The notes: generated by a model not told the origin, from the letters alone. A stretch of 64,000 bases of DNA from Heliocidaris tuberculata (GCA_025618425.1 CM046849.1:30789406-30853405), one strand, 5' to 3'; shown: positions 1 through 11,792, counted from the stretch's first letter. Numbers and translations: made by a program.

Positions 1-1248
1 CCGGGTTTTCCCCCATAAACGACTGTACTAAAAAAGAGTGCAACATTTTGCCATATTCCGCCCTTTCTGCTTGTCAATGCGCTTTAATTATCAAAGTGCA
101 TGTACGCGCAGTATTGTGTAATAATTAAATATACATGTATCCATGAATTCATAAATTTTTGATAACTATTGACACAAATAATTTTTTTAAAACTTAACAT
201 GAAAGTAAGTATCAAAGAATTAGCATTTCTTACACAATTGCACCTCACTTTCAGGGAGCTTTCTGTTTCAGTAACTACTGAAATCAACTGGCTTGAGCTA
301 GCTAGCTAGCACTTAGCATAAGTAAAAGCGCAATTAATGCATGGTGGGAAACAGAATGAAGGTAGCATCTTTTGCTTGCATGTTACAGATCAGTGCTGAA
401 AATTGGGATCTCAGCAATTCAATATAGCTCCCTTGGGCCTAGAAATTAATTTTTTTTCTTCAGAGAATTCTCGTGGAAAAAAAAAATCACCCTGGTGGGA
501 GATGATGAATAGATTACCCCCAAACACAAGAACTGAGCAATTGGACACCCTTACTATTTCTTCACTATTTTAAAGAGTATTACAAAGAAATTTCACAAGT
601 GAATTTAATATGAACATTTGACATCCTTTCACATGTAAAATAGAATTCAAAGTTCTACCACAGATATATGAGATTATTAGATAATGGTAAATAAAGTAAT
701 CTTAAATAAAGATAATCTGTTATATCGAAATACCCAATACTTTTCATTTTAAATGCAAAATGAAATCCGTCATTGAGTTCATACGTCACAGAGCTTACTT
801 TTAAGTCGAGGCAACATTTTAGTCACTTTGACATCTTATGGAGCTCATAGCTGTTTGAGAAGATATTTTCAAGACCTAATATTTTCAGCTTTCAAATGAT
901 ACATGTATTTTCTTAGATTCAATGCATAAAATTATCTAAGAAATTTGAAAGTTGACCTTGAAAAACTCCTTTAATATCTGTACAGGTCAAATATCTTCAC
1001 TAAAAATTTGTGAAAACTTGTGAAAACTTGTAAAAACTTGTGAAAGATTAAATCACAATCAATCTCATATGAGATCAAATCATAGGTCAATGCCTATTGT
1101 GCCTGAGCTACGTATACATAATAGTAGTCTTGACATCTGAACCTAGAAAATTTATATAGCCAACAGTCACAGCCCTTTGTCCTCCTTACTGAAGGAAGCA
1201 GATGGAATCCGCTTCAATCTTTTTCAGTGGTCGAGCACAAGGAAGTGT
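1..1248. other. Non-coding flank, nothing recognised
   Basis: AT-rich sequence downstream of the minus-strand SAMD3-like gene. No credible exon or RNA gene is visible. A short imperfect tandem repeat of a 10-11 base unit (CTTGTGAAAA) occurs near 1008-1046. Confidence 0.6.
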
Positions 1249-2820
1249 CTTGACATTCCTATATAGCCAACAGTGTAACCTAGAAAAGTTATTTCTGTTG
1301 AAGTTTTTTTGTTGATTCGTGATCGTAAGTGTTTAAAGATCAATTTTAGCTTTGTTTCCCAAGAGGCAACCTCGAGCAATTTGCATAATTTGCATAAATA
1401 TAACAGCGACTATTGGTTTACAGATTATGCAGCCCAAGACATATTACTCAATATGTACAAAGGGATTTACATACCACAACATAATACAAATCTCGACCAG
1501 TGTTGTTTATCTTGAGTAATGATCCTGTGCTACGACGAGCGAATTAAATATCAGAAAATGATATTAGATCTGCTGAGGGATTTTGCAGGGAATAGAATCC
1601 ACTTTCGTCACCTTTTGGAAGTGTGAGATCAGTTTTAGGTACTAAAGGTCAAGTGAAGGTCAGAATCGTTATAGTTAACAAGTTTTGACATTTATTTGTT
1701 GGGTTGATCAAACGGGAAAAGAAAAGAATTAAAGCAGGAAAGTATCACAGATTGATCTGAACATCTCTCTAAAATCCCATTCTTTGTGTCCTGATAATGA
1801 GTTATGATATTAAAAATTCTACCTTTCTGACCCAGCATAATTATCGAACTATGACTTAAACCCGACTTTCAATTTGTGACTTCCATCCTAAATTGAAAAG
1901 AGAACGCTATCAGAGGAACATAAGATCCACAAACCCGTCATAAATGTATTATATATAAGTAGGCCTACGCGGATGTAAAAAATCAACTATAGCAGTAGTT
2001 TCACCTTGTAGCACCCCCTTGTGATTGTTATTGACTGAAAATTTATATTAGAGGAGAATGAAACCCTGGGAAAAATCAATTTCAATGAAAAGAGAGGATA
2101 GAGAGAAGCAATTTCAAAAAAGTTCCATCAAAATCGGTTACAAAATGCGAAAGTTATGAAAGTTTGAAAAGTCTCAATTTACTTTCTATGGCGATCCTCA
2201 AATTGGCAATGTTGCTTCAAAGTGACAGGTTTAGTAGTACAACTCTCCATATGTTTTGTACACAAAATTTCATATTTTCCCCACTATCTCTCAAGGTGCA
2301 GCTTGTCTCCTATGTATTTGACACAACATATGTTGAGTTCACAAAAAGACAAGCAGCATCTTTAGAGATAATGGAGAAAAATAAAAATATGAAAAACATA
2401 TTGAGAGTTGTACTACTAAAGCCTGCCATTTTGAAGCAACATTGCTAATTTGAGGATCGCCATTAAGACTTTTCAAACTTTCATAACTTTCTCATTTCGT
2501 AACCGATTTTGATGGAACTTTTTAAAAATTGCTTCTCTCTATCCTCTCTTTTCATTAAAATAGATATTTCCCAGGGTTTCATTCTCCTTTAAACAAAATA
2601 AACACTGTTAGAGATTGGTATCATATTGCAGTACATAGGTTCCTTCACAAATTTTGCATAAACTGAAACCTGCGATCACTTTTACATTTATGCAAATTAT
2701 GCAAATTTGCTCAAGGTTGCCCCTTGGGCAACAAAGCTGAAATTGCTCACGGACCACTTATGATTACAAATTAAAGAAAAAACTTCAACAAAACACTTTT
2801 GGCTATATAGGAATGTCAAG
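1249..2820. mobile_element. Composite inverted-repeat element (outer arms)
   Basis: The left arm begins CTTGACATTCCTATATAGCC at 1249 and the right arm ends with its reverse complement at 2820. The match continues inward imperfectly for about 150 bases on each side (about 1249-1410 and 2660-2820), including GTTGAAG/CTTCAAC and a segment with repeated TTTGCATAA. A related element lies at 31811-32209. No transposase is present, so this is a non-autonomous foldback element interrupted by the element at 2052-2588. Its right end lies 65 bases past the stop codon of the SAMD3-like gene, so it may sit in that gene's 3' UTR. Confidence 0.7.
2052..2588. mobile_element. Foldback MITE with near-full-length hairpin
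   Basis: The terminus AGGAGAATGAAACCCTGGG at 2052 is matched by its reverse complement ending at 2588. The arms pair almost to the centre (about 2052-2315 against 2345-2588), so a transcript would fold into a hairpin of roughly 240-260 bp. The left flank is TTAG (2048-2051) and the right flank TTAA (2589-2592), suggesting a TTAA target duplication with one change, as in piggyBac or Kolobok groups. Family assignment is inference. Confidence 0.75.
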
Positions 2821-2885
2821 CCGACTATAACCTGGTCTTAAAACTTGCTTCGATAACAACAAATAACAACAAATAAATGACTGCA

Positions 2886-3206
2886 TTACTGTTGGCTCAG
2901 CCAATTGCGAAACCGGAGGACGGATGCTGCAGTTACAGATCCTCCTAGTTTGTACACGAGACCCTCTAGAAACTGCCACACTGCCATGCAGTGTGGCTGG
3001 TAGTCAACATCCAGAACAAATATCATCTTGAAGACAATATCTACAGCCGCTTGTACACTCTTGCATGGCACTACCCTGCGCTCCACCACAGCAAAAGATT
3101 GCAGTGGCTTCCATCTGGTTCCTCCAATAAGGAGGACGAAGGGCTGTGACTGTGGATGTTCGGTGTTAACGATGCTGGATGTATAAAACTCCACACTGGT
3201 TCCTTC
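2886..3206 (-). CDS. SAMD3-like gene, terminal exon
   Basis: The acceptor TTGTTTGCTTACAG precedes the first codon (GAA) in phase 0, and the exon ends in a TAA stop at 2886-2888. It encodes 106 residues. The C-terminal block contains FVLLIGGTRW, a hydrophobic VDIVFKMIFVLDVDY segment and WQFLEGLVYKL, the layout typical of the end of SAMD3-like proteins (a 'phenylalanine-aspartate-Tyr' region followed by an aromatic helix). Preceded by a 1.0 kb intron containing two copies of a CATAATGCCCCC motif with C-runs near 3379 and 3706. Confidence 0.78.
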   Translation of the reverse strand, partial: EGTSVEFYTSSIVNTEHPQSQPFVLLIGGTRWKPLQSFAVVERRVVPCKSVQAAVDIVFKMIFVLDVDYQPHCMAVWQFLEGLVYKLGGSVTAASVLRFRNWLSQQ

Positions 3207-6200
3207 CTGTAAGCAAACAAGTTTAAAAAGTAATGTACACCTTGCAACCAATCTCACCAAAAAATAATTGTTTTGTTACATTATTCAGCTTTTTTACCAT
3301 ATCAATTTTGCAATAACTCTACCAAACTAGGAGCTGGGGTCATGAAGGTCACGTCATAACCCTAATAGAGCGGTTGAGGCATAATGCCCCCCCCCCCCCT
3401 TGACCTTTCGTGTAATAAATTCGCCAACGAAAAAGCTCTCGCCACGACATTTCAAAATTGCTAATAAACAGGATTTCCTGTATAATTTCAAAACAAACTG
3501 TTTTCTGAAAAAAATTCATAAAATGCATGATTATTTTTGCTTTTACAGATTAAAATCAAATTCTAAAAGTCTGATTTCATACATAAATTAATGACATAAA
3601 AGTATTTTAGAAAATTTAACTATACAATTTCGTAAATTCTGCTGCGGGTGACATGCTTGCCGATTTTCGTTGCCTTCGGACAGTCGACGGCTGAGATCTC
3701 AGGGGTACCATAATGCCCCCCCCCCCCCCCCATAGCATAGACCAAAATAACCCAGCTCTTTTAGGGTTAAAGCTGAAGGCCTCTTCTAGAAGTCCTTGAA
3801 ATACAAAGATAAAGATATGGCATTTTATATACCGCATGTCTAGATTCTAGGCCTCTGATTGGTCAAATCTGCGGGCATGAAATTCACTACGGACTGCCGG
3901 GCGGTATGGTGAAAACTATTGACCTAGCATAGTTCTGCCCGCGCATACAATACAAATTCATGCATGACCTAAACCACAAAATGACTTGGGGGAGGGGGGA
4001 TAAGGGCCCAGACAATTTTGTTACGCAATGCGAACATGCCACACCACTTTCTGACATATCAAAAGGGAAAAAATGAAGATTTTCAAGAAAATAACAATAG
4101 ATTTGTGTTCTTTACTTGAATTTCGACAAAAGCCTTGTCTTTTTAGGGTGAAAGAGTTGTGAACCGCAGGCATCGAGTACAAATTAACTTTTTGAATTAT
4201 CCACTTTTAGGAATAAACTCTGACTCACCACTTTCCAGTCAATGAAGGACCTTAAAGCCTGCTCAGGTGTGCATCTCCCTCTCATAGTTTTGTTGCGCCC
4301 ACTAAACAGGAATGGCAGCAAGTTCAAGGCCAAACCCTGCTGTTCATCTAAGGAAAAATGATATTAGAAGACATGTAAAAGACATCACAGAGCTTATGTT
4401 TGCCAATTCTGTCATGTTAAAAACTAATTTATTACACACAAATAAGTGAATTGTGACATAACATAAACAATCCTTTACTAAAGATGGTTCCTGAAAGGTC
4501 TGAACGTTCCAATAATTTTAAGTCAGCTGACTCAGCTCATTTCTCACTATGATTGTTCACATCCGAATCATCTTCACATGCAAGGACTGGTCATTGCGCA
4601 TTTCAAATACAGGGTATCTTCTGTCTTTTCCTCAAAGATTATATTTGTATAGTGAAATTATTAATTGTCAGTAAGAGGTCATAACAATTTTCACAATATG
4701 GACTGACCTTGCAAAAACCAAAACCTACATCATCTAGATGACTATTTGGGTTATCCATGAAGAACATTTATGATGCATCTGCAAACATATCTCTACAAAT
4801 AGACATTTTCTATTCTGCTTATTTTTTTCCAAATTACCTACTTTGACATGTAGGGGGTTCTGCCCAATGACCCAGTGTGGACACAGGTCCCCCATTCAAA
4901 CAAACACTTTCTCTTCCCTTCTTTCCTGATGGATTTATGTATTTTAAACAGCAGTCAAAACATGGAAAATTAAAATTAATGACTTCTTTTTGATGAGTAA
5001 TGGCTTCTGTAAAATATCAAAAGGAATGAAAGAATGCCACAACATGTATCAGCTTTTTTTTTTTTTCATCACTATTAATTCTGAGGAGAAATTAGAGAGA
5101 AACTTACTTAGTTTTTCATGTAAGATTTTATTGTAATCCTTTTGAATTTTTTGGAAACCATAAAACCAGTTATGGACATGCAGAGAGAAGTAAAATGACT
5201 GAATAGTTTTTGTAGCCACATGAGCTGGAAATTAAACATCACAAATCCTAAAATAAAATACTTGTTTCCACCATGGCAGAAACTGATTACGAGTACGTAT
5301 ATGGATTATGTAAGGAAAATAGGGTGGATGCACAAACTGTACATGAAAACATGATAAACAGGAAAACAAAATGTTACCTTCTGGAAGGTCAGCAATTTCA
5401 ACTCCGCACCCAAGCTTCTCCATCCAATTTCGTGGGACTTCCACATTCCTGACATAATCAAGAATTTTCTGTGTCATCTTTGGCCATTTGACGAGAAAGC
5501 GTTTTGAAGCGTCTTTGGAAATAGTGAGTTCGAAGTCTTGCTCCACCTGCAGCAAGAAACATGTAAAAGATAACTTGTTTTGATGATATTGGTCGATATC
5601 CTTCATAAATGGCACTAAAAATGAGACTGCACCTAGCTATGAAGCTTCAAGAATAACCATTAAAACAGTACTTGATATATCCCATTCAGGAGTTTGAACA
5701 ATGAGACTACCCCAAAACATTACATCTCCTGCACATCATAAGAAGTAAAACTTACTATCTCGGGCTGCAGCAAATGGGGATATTGGGCAAGAATCTCCAG
5801 CACACTTGCTTTAGAAGTTCGTATCCATGCATGCCTGTTTTTTGCTGTTTGTTTCATCAAAGTGACGATGTCCCCGGTGTTTTGAGTGTGTTTCAAAACA
5901 TTAATGAGCTTCTCTTCTTCTTCATCAGACACTAAAAAATGAAAAATAAAATTGACTCGTAACACAAAACTTTGTCATCTCTTCAGCTTTCCGGACAGAC
6001 GAACGGACAAGTTTCACAAGCGTCATGGACCTACGGCGTCACAAACAGCTGGGGCATTTTTAGAGCAGAGCTTAGCATGTTTGAGAAAAAGATATCAAAA
6101 ATATTTTTAAAATTTATGAAACGTATTTAGATGTTTGAATAGCAAAATATAAGTTGTATACATCCCTGCACATCAACAGGAATCAACTTGGATTTGGGTT

Positions 6201-8595
6201 GCAGGGGACCTTAACGTCCAATTCTGCTCCAATGATTACATCCTGATGTGGCCTAGCTAATCCAGCAATCAATAATAAACTTGGACCCCTATTCTGTGAT
6301 ACTTTATGATTCATTACTGGCGAGGCATAGTGCAAGCCTATCAATTAGAAATTGAAAAAATAAGCATTGCATATTCATAAAATTGCTGGATTATCACTAG
6401 TTTTGTTATGCAACATATCACATATTGTTCCATAATTACAAAGATCAACATTTTTCGCTTTATGATGAATACAAATTTGATATGAAGAATATTAAGAGGT
6501 GTCATGGCCTAGTGGATATTTCTTCGAACTGCGGATCACACGTTACGGGGTTCGAATCCCATCTCTGCACTAATGTCCTTTGGCAAGAAATTAGTCTACA
6601 TTTGCCACTCTCCACCCAGGTGGAAATGGGTACCTGATATGCTTGAGCGCTATTTACTTTGGAGGCTCGGCTATGACCGGGGTAATAATGTCTAAACGCC
6701 ATGAGCCTCACAACGTCACAAACATGAGCGCTAGACAAATGGCCAATATTATGAAGGAGAGAAGTTTTCAGGGTGAAAAAGGAAATTTCAAGAAAAAAAA
6801 AATCCCTTCCTCAGTGGGTAGAGCTGCCAGTGGCAGGTAAAGGGTTAATGAAATGTCATTACTGATTTCTATTACTGACCAGCAAATTATTCTAACAGCG
6901 TATTCTTTGATCATGTACGAGTGAAGTTTCAGTGACTTAAACTCTGGTGATTCTAAAGATATGATTTTTACCAACCAATAAACTTTGCATTTCAAAAGTT
7001 CCTAATCATAAATCTTACACATCGTAGCCAGACAATTCAATAAAATCCTTTAAAAACAAATTTGTTGAAAGCAGAAGTGAAAATAGACATGCATATCTGT
7101 TTTAGTATTAATCCTTGAACACTTACACACAGCCTCAATAGGTTGGTGACACTTTTGTAGCAGCTTAGGGCATGTGGTGGGAGATGACCTCTTTGGGGGG
7201 TGAACCTTCTTCTTTGGATTGGTTGGACTTTGCTCTTTTCGGCGGACATATCGCAGCCTCTCCTCCAGGCACCCACTTGCTGGTTTCCCTTTCCTGCCCT
7301 TGATATACCATGCTTCCTGCAGCATAAAATATTTAAATGGGAATACAAAATAAATAAATATATATTTTTTTCATTATTTTGTCCTTATTCCATGGTTAAA
7401 TTTTTAAGTTAATTGCATCCCATCACCATTCGCCCCCTTTACCAACTTTGTAATATGCCTTGAGTTCAAACACGATATTTGACGGCCTGTATTTTAACAA
7501 GTGAATTAGTAAATTATGCGATGCGTAATATATGTCCCCGCCTGAAGTGTAGATCTGTGGAATGGCGTTAATTTTTGTAATTTCTGATAGATCCTTCTAG
7601 ATAAATACGAGAAATGAATTATTAAATTAATATTTTGTAATCATATTGCATTTTTCGTTGATTTTGAATACATTTGCATAATTAAAGAATTTCACAATTC
7701 TGTGTAGAAGTTTGGAAGCCCCCATCAAGCCCTGTCAGATAAAACAAACATAATCAAAATCCGCTGCGAAATAGAGAAGTAGTATTTTTCACTGATTCTG
7801 AATAAATTTGCATAAATTTGCATAATCAAATAAATGAATTTCAAAGTTCTGTGTAGAAGTTTTGAAGCCCCCACCAAGCCCTATCAGATAAAACAATCAG
7901 AATCAAAATCGGCCAAGAAATGACAGAGAAGAAGCAAATTTTAACATTTCGAGCACACACGGATGGATGGACAGACATACATACACACGCACACACGTAC
8001 GGAGCCCGTTTCATAGTCCCCTCGCGAACTTGAGAAATTGTTAACTGTTCAGAACTAACGAGTAACGTTAATAGTGAAAAAATAATACTATCGACGTTAG
8101 AATGAGAAAAGAATTCCTATTTTGTGAAAGCTGAATATCATTTTGCAAAAATACAAGTGTGCAATCCCACAACAGAAAAATACTGTACACTTACGATTCT
8201 AAAGGAAATGAAAGGTCTAAATCAATCTGAAACATTTCTCCATGATTGCCTATTCCCTTGCTGGTACTGCAGTCGACAGTGTAACGATGCAGGGACCGGG
8301 TACCTAAACGGGTGAGTACCGGTATGTACGCGCATGTCGTCAGGCGCAGCGCTGCATGCAGCAGCATGAGTACGTACTGCACTCGCAGGGAATTGGCAAC
8401 CAGGGAGAATAGCGGGCAAGTTTTGGCGACTTTACTACATTATTCAAAATATTTGGGGGATTGTTACTGCTTCAGACGTATTATAAAAAGTTCATCATTA
8501 GAATGGTATAGTAAATATTCGTTTGGCTTACCTTCAAACACCTTTATGAGGTCTTCGAACCCCCAGTTTCGTAGCCTCTCTGCCACTGCTTCCAT
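2886..8595 (-). CDS. SAMD3-like multi-exon gene (whole locus)
   Basis: Six minus-strand exons are supported: 8532-8595, 7127-7316, 5756-5931, 5378-5546, 4229-4347 and 2886-3206. The last five join with consistent phases (0/1, 1/0, 0/1, 1/0, 0/stop) at GT/AG sites and give about 324 residues; exon 1 adds 21. Exon 1 ends in phase 1 while 7127-7316 begins in phase 0, so an exon of length 2 modulo 3 should lie between them, expected to finish the SAM domain. The body resembles the large invertebrate and fish family annotated as sterile alpha motif domain-containing protein 3-like, whose biochemical role is not established. The resemblance is by recalled pattern, not by alignment. No membrane segment or signal peptide is seen, so an intracellular protein is likely. 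Introns carry a SINE, tandem duplications and dispersed repeats. Confidence 0.72.
4229..4347 (-). CDS. SAMD3-like gene, internal exon
   Basis: 119 bases between the acceptor TTTTTCCTTAG and the donor GTGAGTCA, phase 1 in and 0 out. It encodes about 40 residues including NLLPFLFSGRN and a charged segment ending SFIDWKV. It is open only in the frame dictated by its neighbours, which is strong support for a real exon. Confidence 0.75.
5378..5546 (-). CDS. SAMD3-like gene, internal exon
   Basis: 169 bases between the acceptor TTGCTGCAG and the donor GTAACAT, phase 0 in and 1 out. It encodes the segment EQDFELTISKDASKRFLVKW, followed by a helix with MTQKILDYV. This 'first residues then KW' block is characteristic of SAMD3-like proteins as I recall them. 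Confidence 0.76.
5756..5931 (-). CDS. SAMD3-like gene, internal exon
   Basis: 176 bases, acceptor CATTTTTTAG, donor GTAAGTTT, phase 1 in and 0 out. It encodes an acidic start (SDEEEEKL), a helix, then RHAWIRTSKASVLEILAQYP, the 'R..WI....SV.EIL..YP' pattern usual in this family just before the EQDF block. The intron to the next exon is only 209 bases. Confidence 0.78.
6040..6215. repeat. Dispersed repeat, copy in SAMD3-like intron
   Basis: The segment that includes AGCATGTTTGAGAAAA, TTTATGAAACGTATTTAGA and CCCTGCACATCAACAGGAAT recurs in reverse complement at about 23465-23645. There is no coding potential. It is probably a fragment of an uncharacterised interspersed element. Confidence 0.75.
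6496..6770 (+). mobile_element. tRNA-derived SINE
   Basis: The head looks like a tRNA: an A-box-like TGGCCTAGTGGATAT near 6505 and a perfect B box GGTTCGAATCC at 6549-6559. The body holds TTTGCCACTCTCCACCCAGG, GGTACCTGATATGCTTGAGC and ATGAGCGCTAGACAAATGG. The same body recurs on the minus strand at 45857-46310. Inserted in a SAMD3-like intron, in the opposite direction to the gene. Confidence 0.8.
7127..7316 (-). CDS. SAMD3-like gene, basic linker exon
   Basis: 190 bases between the acceptor CTGCAG and the donor GTAAGTGT, phase 0 in and 1 out. It encodes about 63 residues rich in Lys, Arg, Pro and Ser (RLRYVRRKEQ, then KKKVHPPKRSS), a plausible disordered basic linker between the SAM domain and the C-terminal body, possibly a nuclear localisation signal. 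A competing frame is also open for much of the exon, but only this one joins to the next exon in phase. Confidence 0.68.
7655..7925. repeat. Tandem duplication of about 130 bases in intron
   Basis: Two head-to-tail copies share TTCTGTGTAGAAGTTT, GAAGCCCCC.TCAAGCCC or ACCAAGCCC, and TCAGATAAAACAA. After the second copy come GGATGGATGGACAGACATAC and a CA-rich run. It lies between exon 1 and the basic-linker exon of the SAMD3-like gene. Confidence 0.75.
8532..8595 (-). CDS. SAMD3-like gene, first coding exon (start of SAM domain)
   Basis: ATG at 8593-8595 opens a 64-base exon encoding MEAVAERLRNWGFEDLIKVF, then a donor GTAAGCC. The pattern 'V...L..WGFE.LI..FE' matches helix 1-2 of a SAM domain. 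The rest of the domain (usually about 40 more residues) must be in a following exon that I could not place between 7.3 and 8.5 kb. This is the likeliest translation start of the gene because a CCAAT box lies just upstream. Confidence 0.68.
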
Positions 8596-8700
8596 GATGA
8601 AAGTAGAAATATGCAAACGTAAACTGCGACGCGTGGTTCTCGTTTTCTATTGGCTCATTTCATGTCACATGATTAAAAGTTTTAACCAACCGTCGAACGG
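8596..8700 (-). promoter_or_regulatory. Putative promoter of SAMD3-like gene
   Basis: Upstream of the ATG on the minus strand there is CCAAT (as ATTGG at 8649-8653 on the plus strand) and an E-box-type GTCACATGA at 8664-8672. No TATA box is obvious. The position is suitable for a proximal promoter, but no transcription start can be fixed. Confidence 0.35.
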
Positions 8701-8905
8701 CGGGAATACTATATTTTAATTAACCAAGTACAGCAAACCACGGCACTTTACCCAAATGTTGGTTATTTTTTTAACCAACCAATTGAAACTGGCTTTAACG
8801 AACCATATTATCACCAAACCACGGCACTTTACCCAACAGTTGGTTATTTTTTTTAACCAACCAGTTTTAATACGTAAAAATTTTACCAGTGTTTTTAGAG
8901 TGCAC
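8700..8905. repeat. Direct repeats, MITE-like end
   Basis: ACCACGGCACTTTACCCAA is present twice (near 8737 and 8817), each followed by GTTGGTTATTTTTTT and AACCAACCA. The right side ends with CACTGG...GTTTTTAGAGTGCAC, similar to ends of hAT-like MITEs (CACTGTAAAAA type). No left terminus could be matched. Confidence 0.55.
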
Positions 8906-9404
8906 GGTCTATCGGACCCGCTGTCTATCGGGCGTAGACCGATCACAGAGAGGTATGAACTCAGGGTATAAAATTAAATTAAAAAAAAAAATAATGATAA
9001 GAATCTTTAAAAAAAAAATGATGGTGACAGAAACTGAAACATGAAAATGTGATCATCTTTACGACAAAACCTGAATCACAGACAGTAACGGCATATCCTA
9101 CCAATGGGCGTATGTTCCCTCTGTAAACCAAAAGAAGGTCATGAACAGGAAGTCTGAATGGGATAAGAGAACGAAAAACGAACATTCTTTTGTTTGCCTT
9201 TTTGAGCATGTTATCGACTTATTCGATATGTAAAATGGGGTGACTATTTCGGGACAGGCTCCCAGACTATGAGTGATATGGACTTTGGATATTACAGGTC
9301 TACATGTATTATACTGACAGCCAAATATGTCACTCCTTGAGTTTGATTTGAAGCACTCTCCACACAACACTTGGGAGAGCAATTCAAATAATGAAAAGCA
9401 AATA

Positions 9405-9720
9405 TCCTTACTTATTCTAGTCCACTAGAGGTCTACAGTGTCCACCAGCCTCTAAATTGTTCAATGTACATCTTATTCTAATTCGTCTTCTACTTCACCT
9501 TCTTCTTCTCTTCATTTTATAGCACGAATAAGTGGAGGAAAAATCTATCTGAAAAGAGGTCCATATTTAATTATTCTTTCTGGTCTGCTACTGGAGGTCT
9601 ACAGTGTCCGCCAGATTCTAATTAGGTCAATGTACATCTTATTGCATAACTTCTTCTACTTCATCTTCTCCAGACCTTCTCTCCATTTTTATAACACGAA
9701 GACGGGAAGAAATACATGTA
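9405..9720. repeat. Tandem duplication of about 175 bases
   Basis: Two copies share AGGTCTACAGTGTCC, TCAATGTACATCTTATT, CTTCTACTTCA.CTTCT and ATAGCACGAA or ATAACACGAA. The copies are diverged. No coding potential. Confidence 0.7.
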
Positions 9721-11358
9721 TTTTCTGAGAAACGTTCCTTTTAGCAGTATAGGAAGAAGGAGAAATATAGAAGAAGTAGACATGTAAAAGAATATAAAGG
9801 CAAAAAATAAACTAAACAGTAGTATAGCCAATGGCAAGTAATGTTGATAGTGCTCAGTGCAGTTTCTAGATTGTTACAAGCATGACATTTGTGTTTCTAC
9901 TGGTGGACAGAAAGAAACGTGCTAATTTGAGGAAAATTAGCAAGTTTTTTTTTAAAGAAAAAATACAAAAAACAAAAAGAAGGGGGATGTGAACAGTAGG
10001 GGGATAGTTTAAATTATATATATTTAGTAATTATTTCCATAAACTCAGAGCATTTGTAAGTATTTTTTTCTCACAAAGGGGTCTATAAAATACAAGCTGT
10101 GCTTTTTAATAGACTCCTCCACTTTTGTTTCTTTACTGTGCCTAATATGACGGAAATTATGATAGTATAATTGTTTATTATATGTAATTAGTGTACTTAA
10201 TTTATTAATTTTTCCATTTATGTAAACATATCTTATCGTAATTTTGTTTGATATTATGTTATACCAATTTATATATATGTAAAACACTGAAAGACATCAT
10301 GTGGAAATAAAAGAAACCTTAAACCTTGAACCTTGAAGTACTGGGGGGGGGGGGAGAGACAAAAAACAAACGAAGACAAAAAAAAATGTTGTGAACAAGC
10401 AATACGGGGGGGGGGGGTAAGGAGGAGGTAGGGGATAACTAGAAGGAGAGGTAGAGGAGATGTATATAGTGCCACACATGAATAAGAACGATTACATTTT
10501 GTAAAAATAAATTGGACTTTATAGTAACTTCTTTCGTGTACCAATTGGCAATTTCATGGTGCATTTTGTAATTTTCATTCACATGATTTATCTTAGAGAA
10601 TGTCAGAATGTAACAGTGAAAGATAAGAATAATTATTGGTGCCAGAACTGGTTCATTTAGACGTTAAGACAATTCTGTCCCTCTTGGGTTAAGATAAGAG
10701 ACATTTTATGTGCCTTTTTATACACTTTGAAGCGACATTGTTCAATGGGGTTGATGAGAGATGCCTTTCCACTGCAAATTTTCTTCTAAGCAACAAATAA
10801 GGAACCAAATGACATAGAACAGATTAGCGTAAAGAAATAAAGTAAACAGTATTGGCACTGCTAACGAATTCTGTTAATAAGTAATAATATGTATCAAATC
10901 AAAACGAACTACAAACAAGATTTTCGTAATTTGTTGATCAATTAAAGATAAAGGACAATTGTAGCACCCTCTGAGTTAATTTCCAACAGGTAATGCACAG
11001 TCTTGGTAAAACTCAAAAGAGTAAAAAGATAAATTTTCGTATTGAAAAAAAAAAATAATTCTAAAACATCCTGTAAAAGGTGCACTCGAGCAATCAAATG
11101 TTTAGAGTTGATTTTGAGGGTTTTTTATGGGATTTATTCGTCATTGATCAATTATATACCTTGTTAGCTGGTTCCCTTTATAATGAATTAATTCACAGAC
11201 ATTATATTCAAAGGCGGTTTGTTTGTGTGTTTGTTTTGGGGTGATTTTTTTTACGAATGCAATTTCAGAGAAGTGATTATCGATTTGGTCTCACGCAATC
11301 TAGGAAATACATGAGGAAATGCGCATACATGAGCTTGGACAATGTCGGTCGTACTCAC

Positions 11359-11421
11359 GTGTTCGGAAGTAACATTAATTATCTTGTCTGCAGAAATAGC
11401 GTTGCGTATTCCAGTCCTCAC
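11359..11421 (-). CDS. Weak candidate exon (21 codons)
   Basis: On the minus strand an acceptor-like TTTCAGCAG precedes 21 open codons (ending ...ADKIINVTSEH), followed by a good donor GTGAGTAC; phase 0 at both ends. NVT is a possible N-glycosylation site. It could be the stem exon of the membrane protein suggested at 25611-25778, with which its phase agrees, but the intron would be 14 kb and would contain a LINE. It may equally be chance. Confidence 0.22.
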
Positions 11422-11787
11422 CTGCTGAAACATGAGATTCATGATCAAATATAGCGATGTAATACAGATATTTACCATTTTCTGTCAGTCAAAATATCCC
11501 AGAATGCATTATTCTGATGGAATCTAGACAACGTCTGTTGAGAGCCAGAAGGGCGTTAACTCATATACAGAGTTCTGGCTCCAAACAGACGGCAAGTGAA
11601 ATAAAGGAGAGGGCTGTGGCGTCGCGAGGGGAGATGTTCAAATCGGCAACCAGTTTTTCAATTAATTGTTTATTTTGTACATGAAATTATTATTTCATCT
11701 TGACGTTTGATGTCAAACAAATAATAAATAAATGAATAAGAGTAGAACATTGACTCTGTAAATGAATAATAAATAAATGGATTAATT

Positions 11788-11792
<5 letters not shown>

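Noticed and set aside
6501..6570. Functional tRNA gene
   Set aside because: The B box is perfect but acceptor and anticodon stems do not form; the body matches the SINE at 45857-46310.
8195..8255. Missing SAM exon of the SAMD3-like gene
   Set aside because: The donor is strong but the only phase-compatible acceptor (AATAG) lacks a pyrimidine tract, and the downstream phase does not match the next exon.
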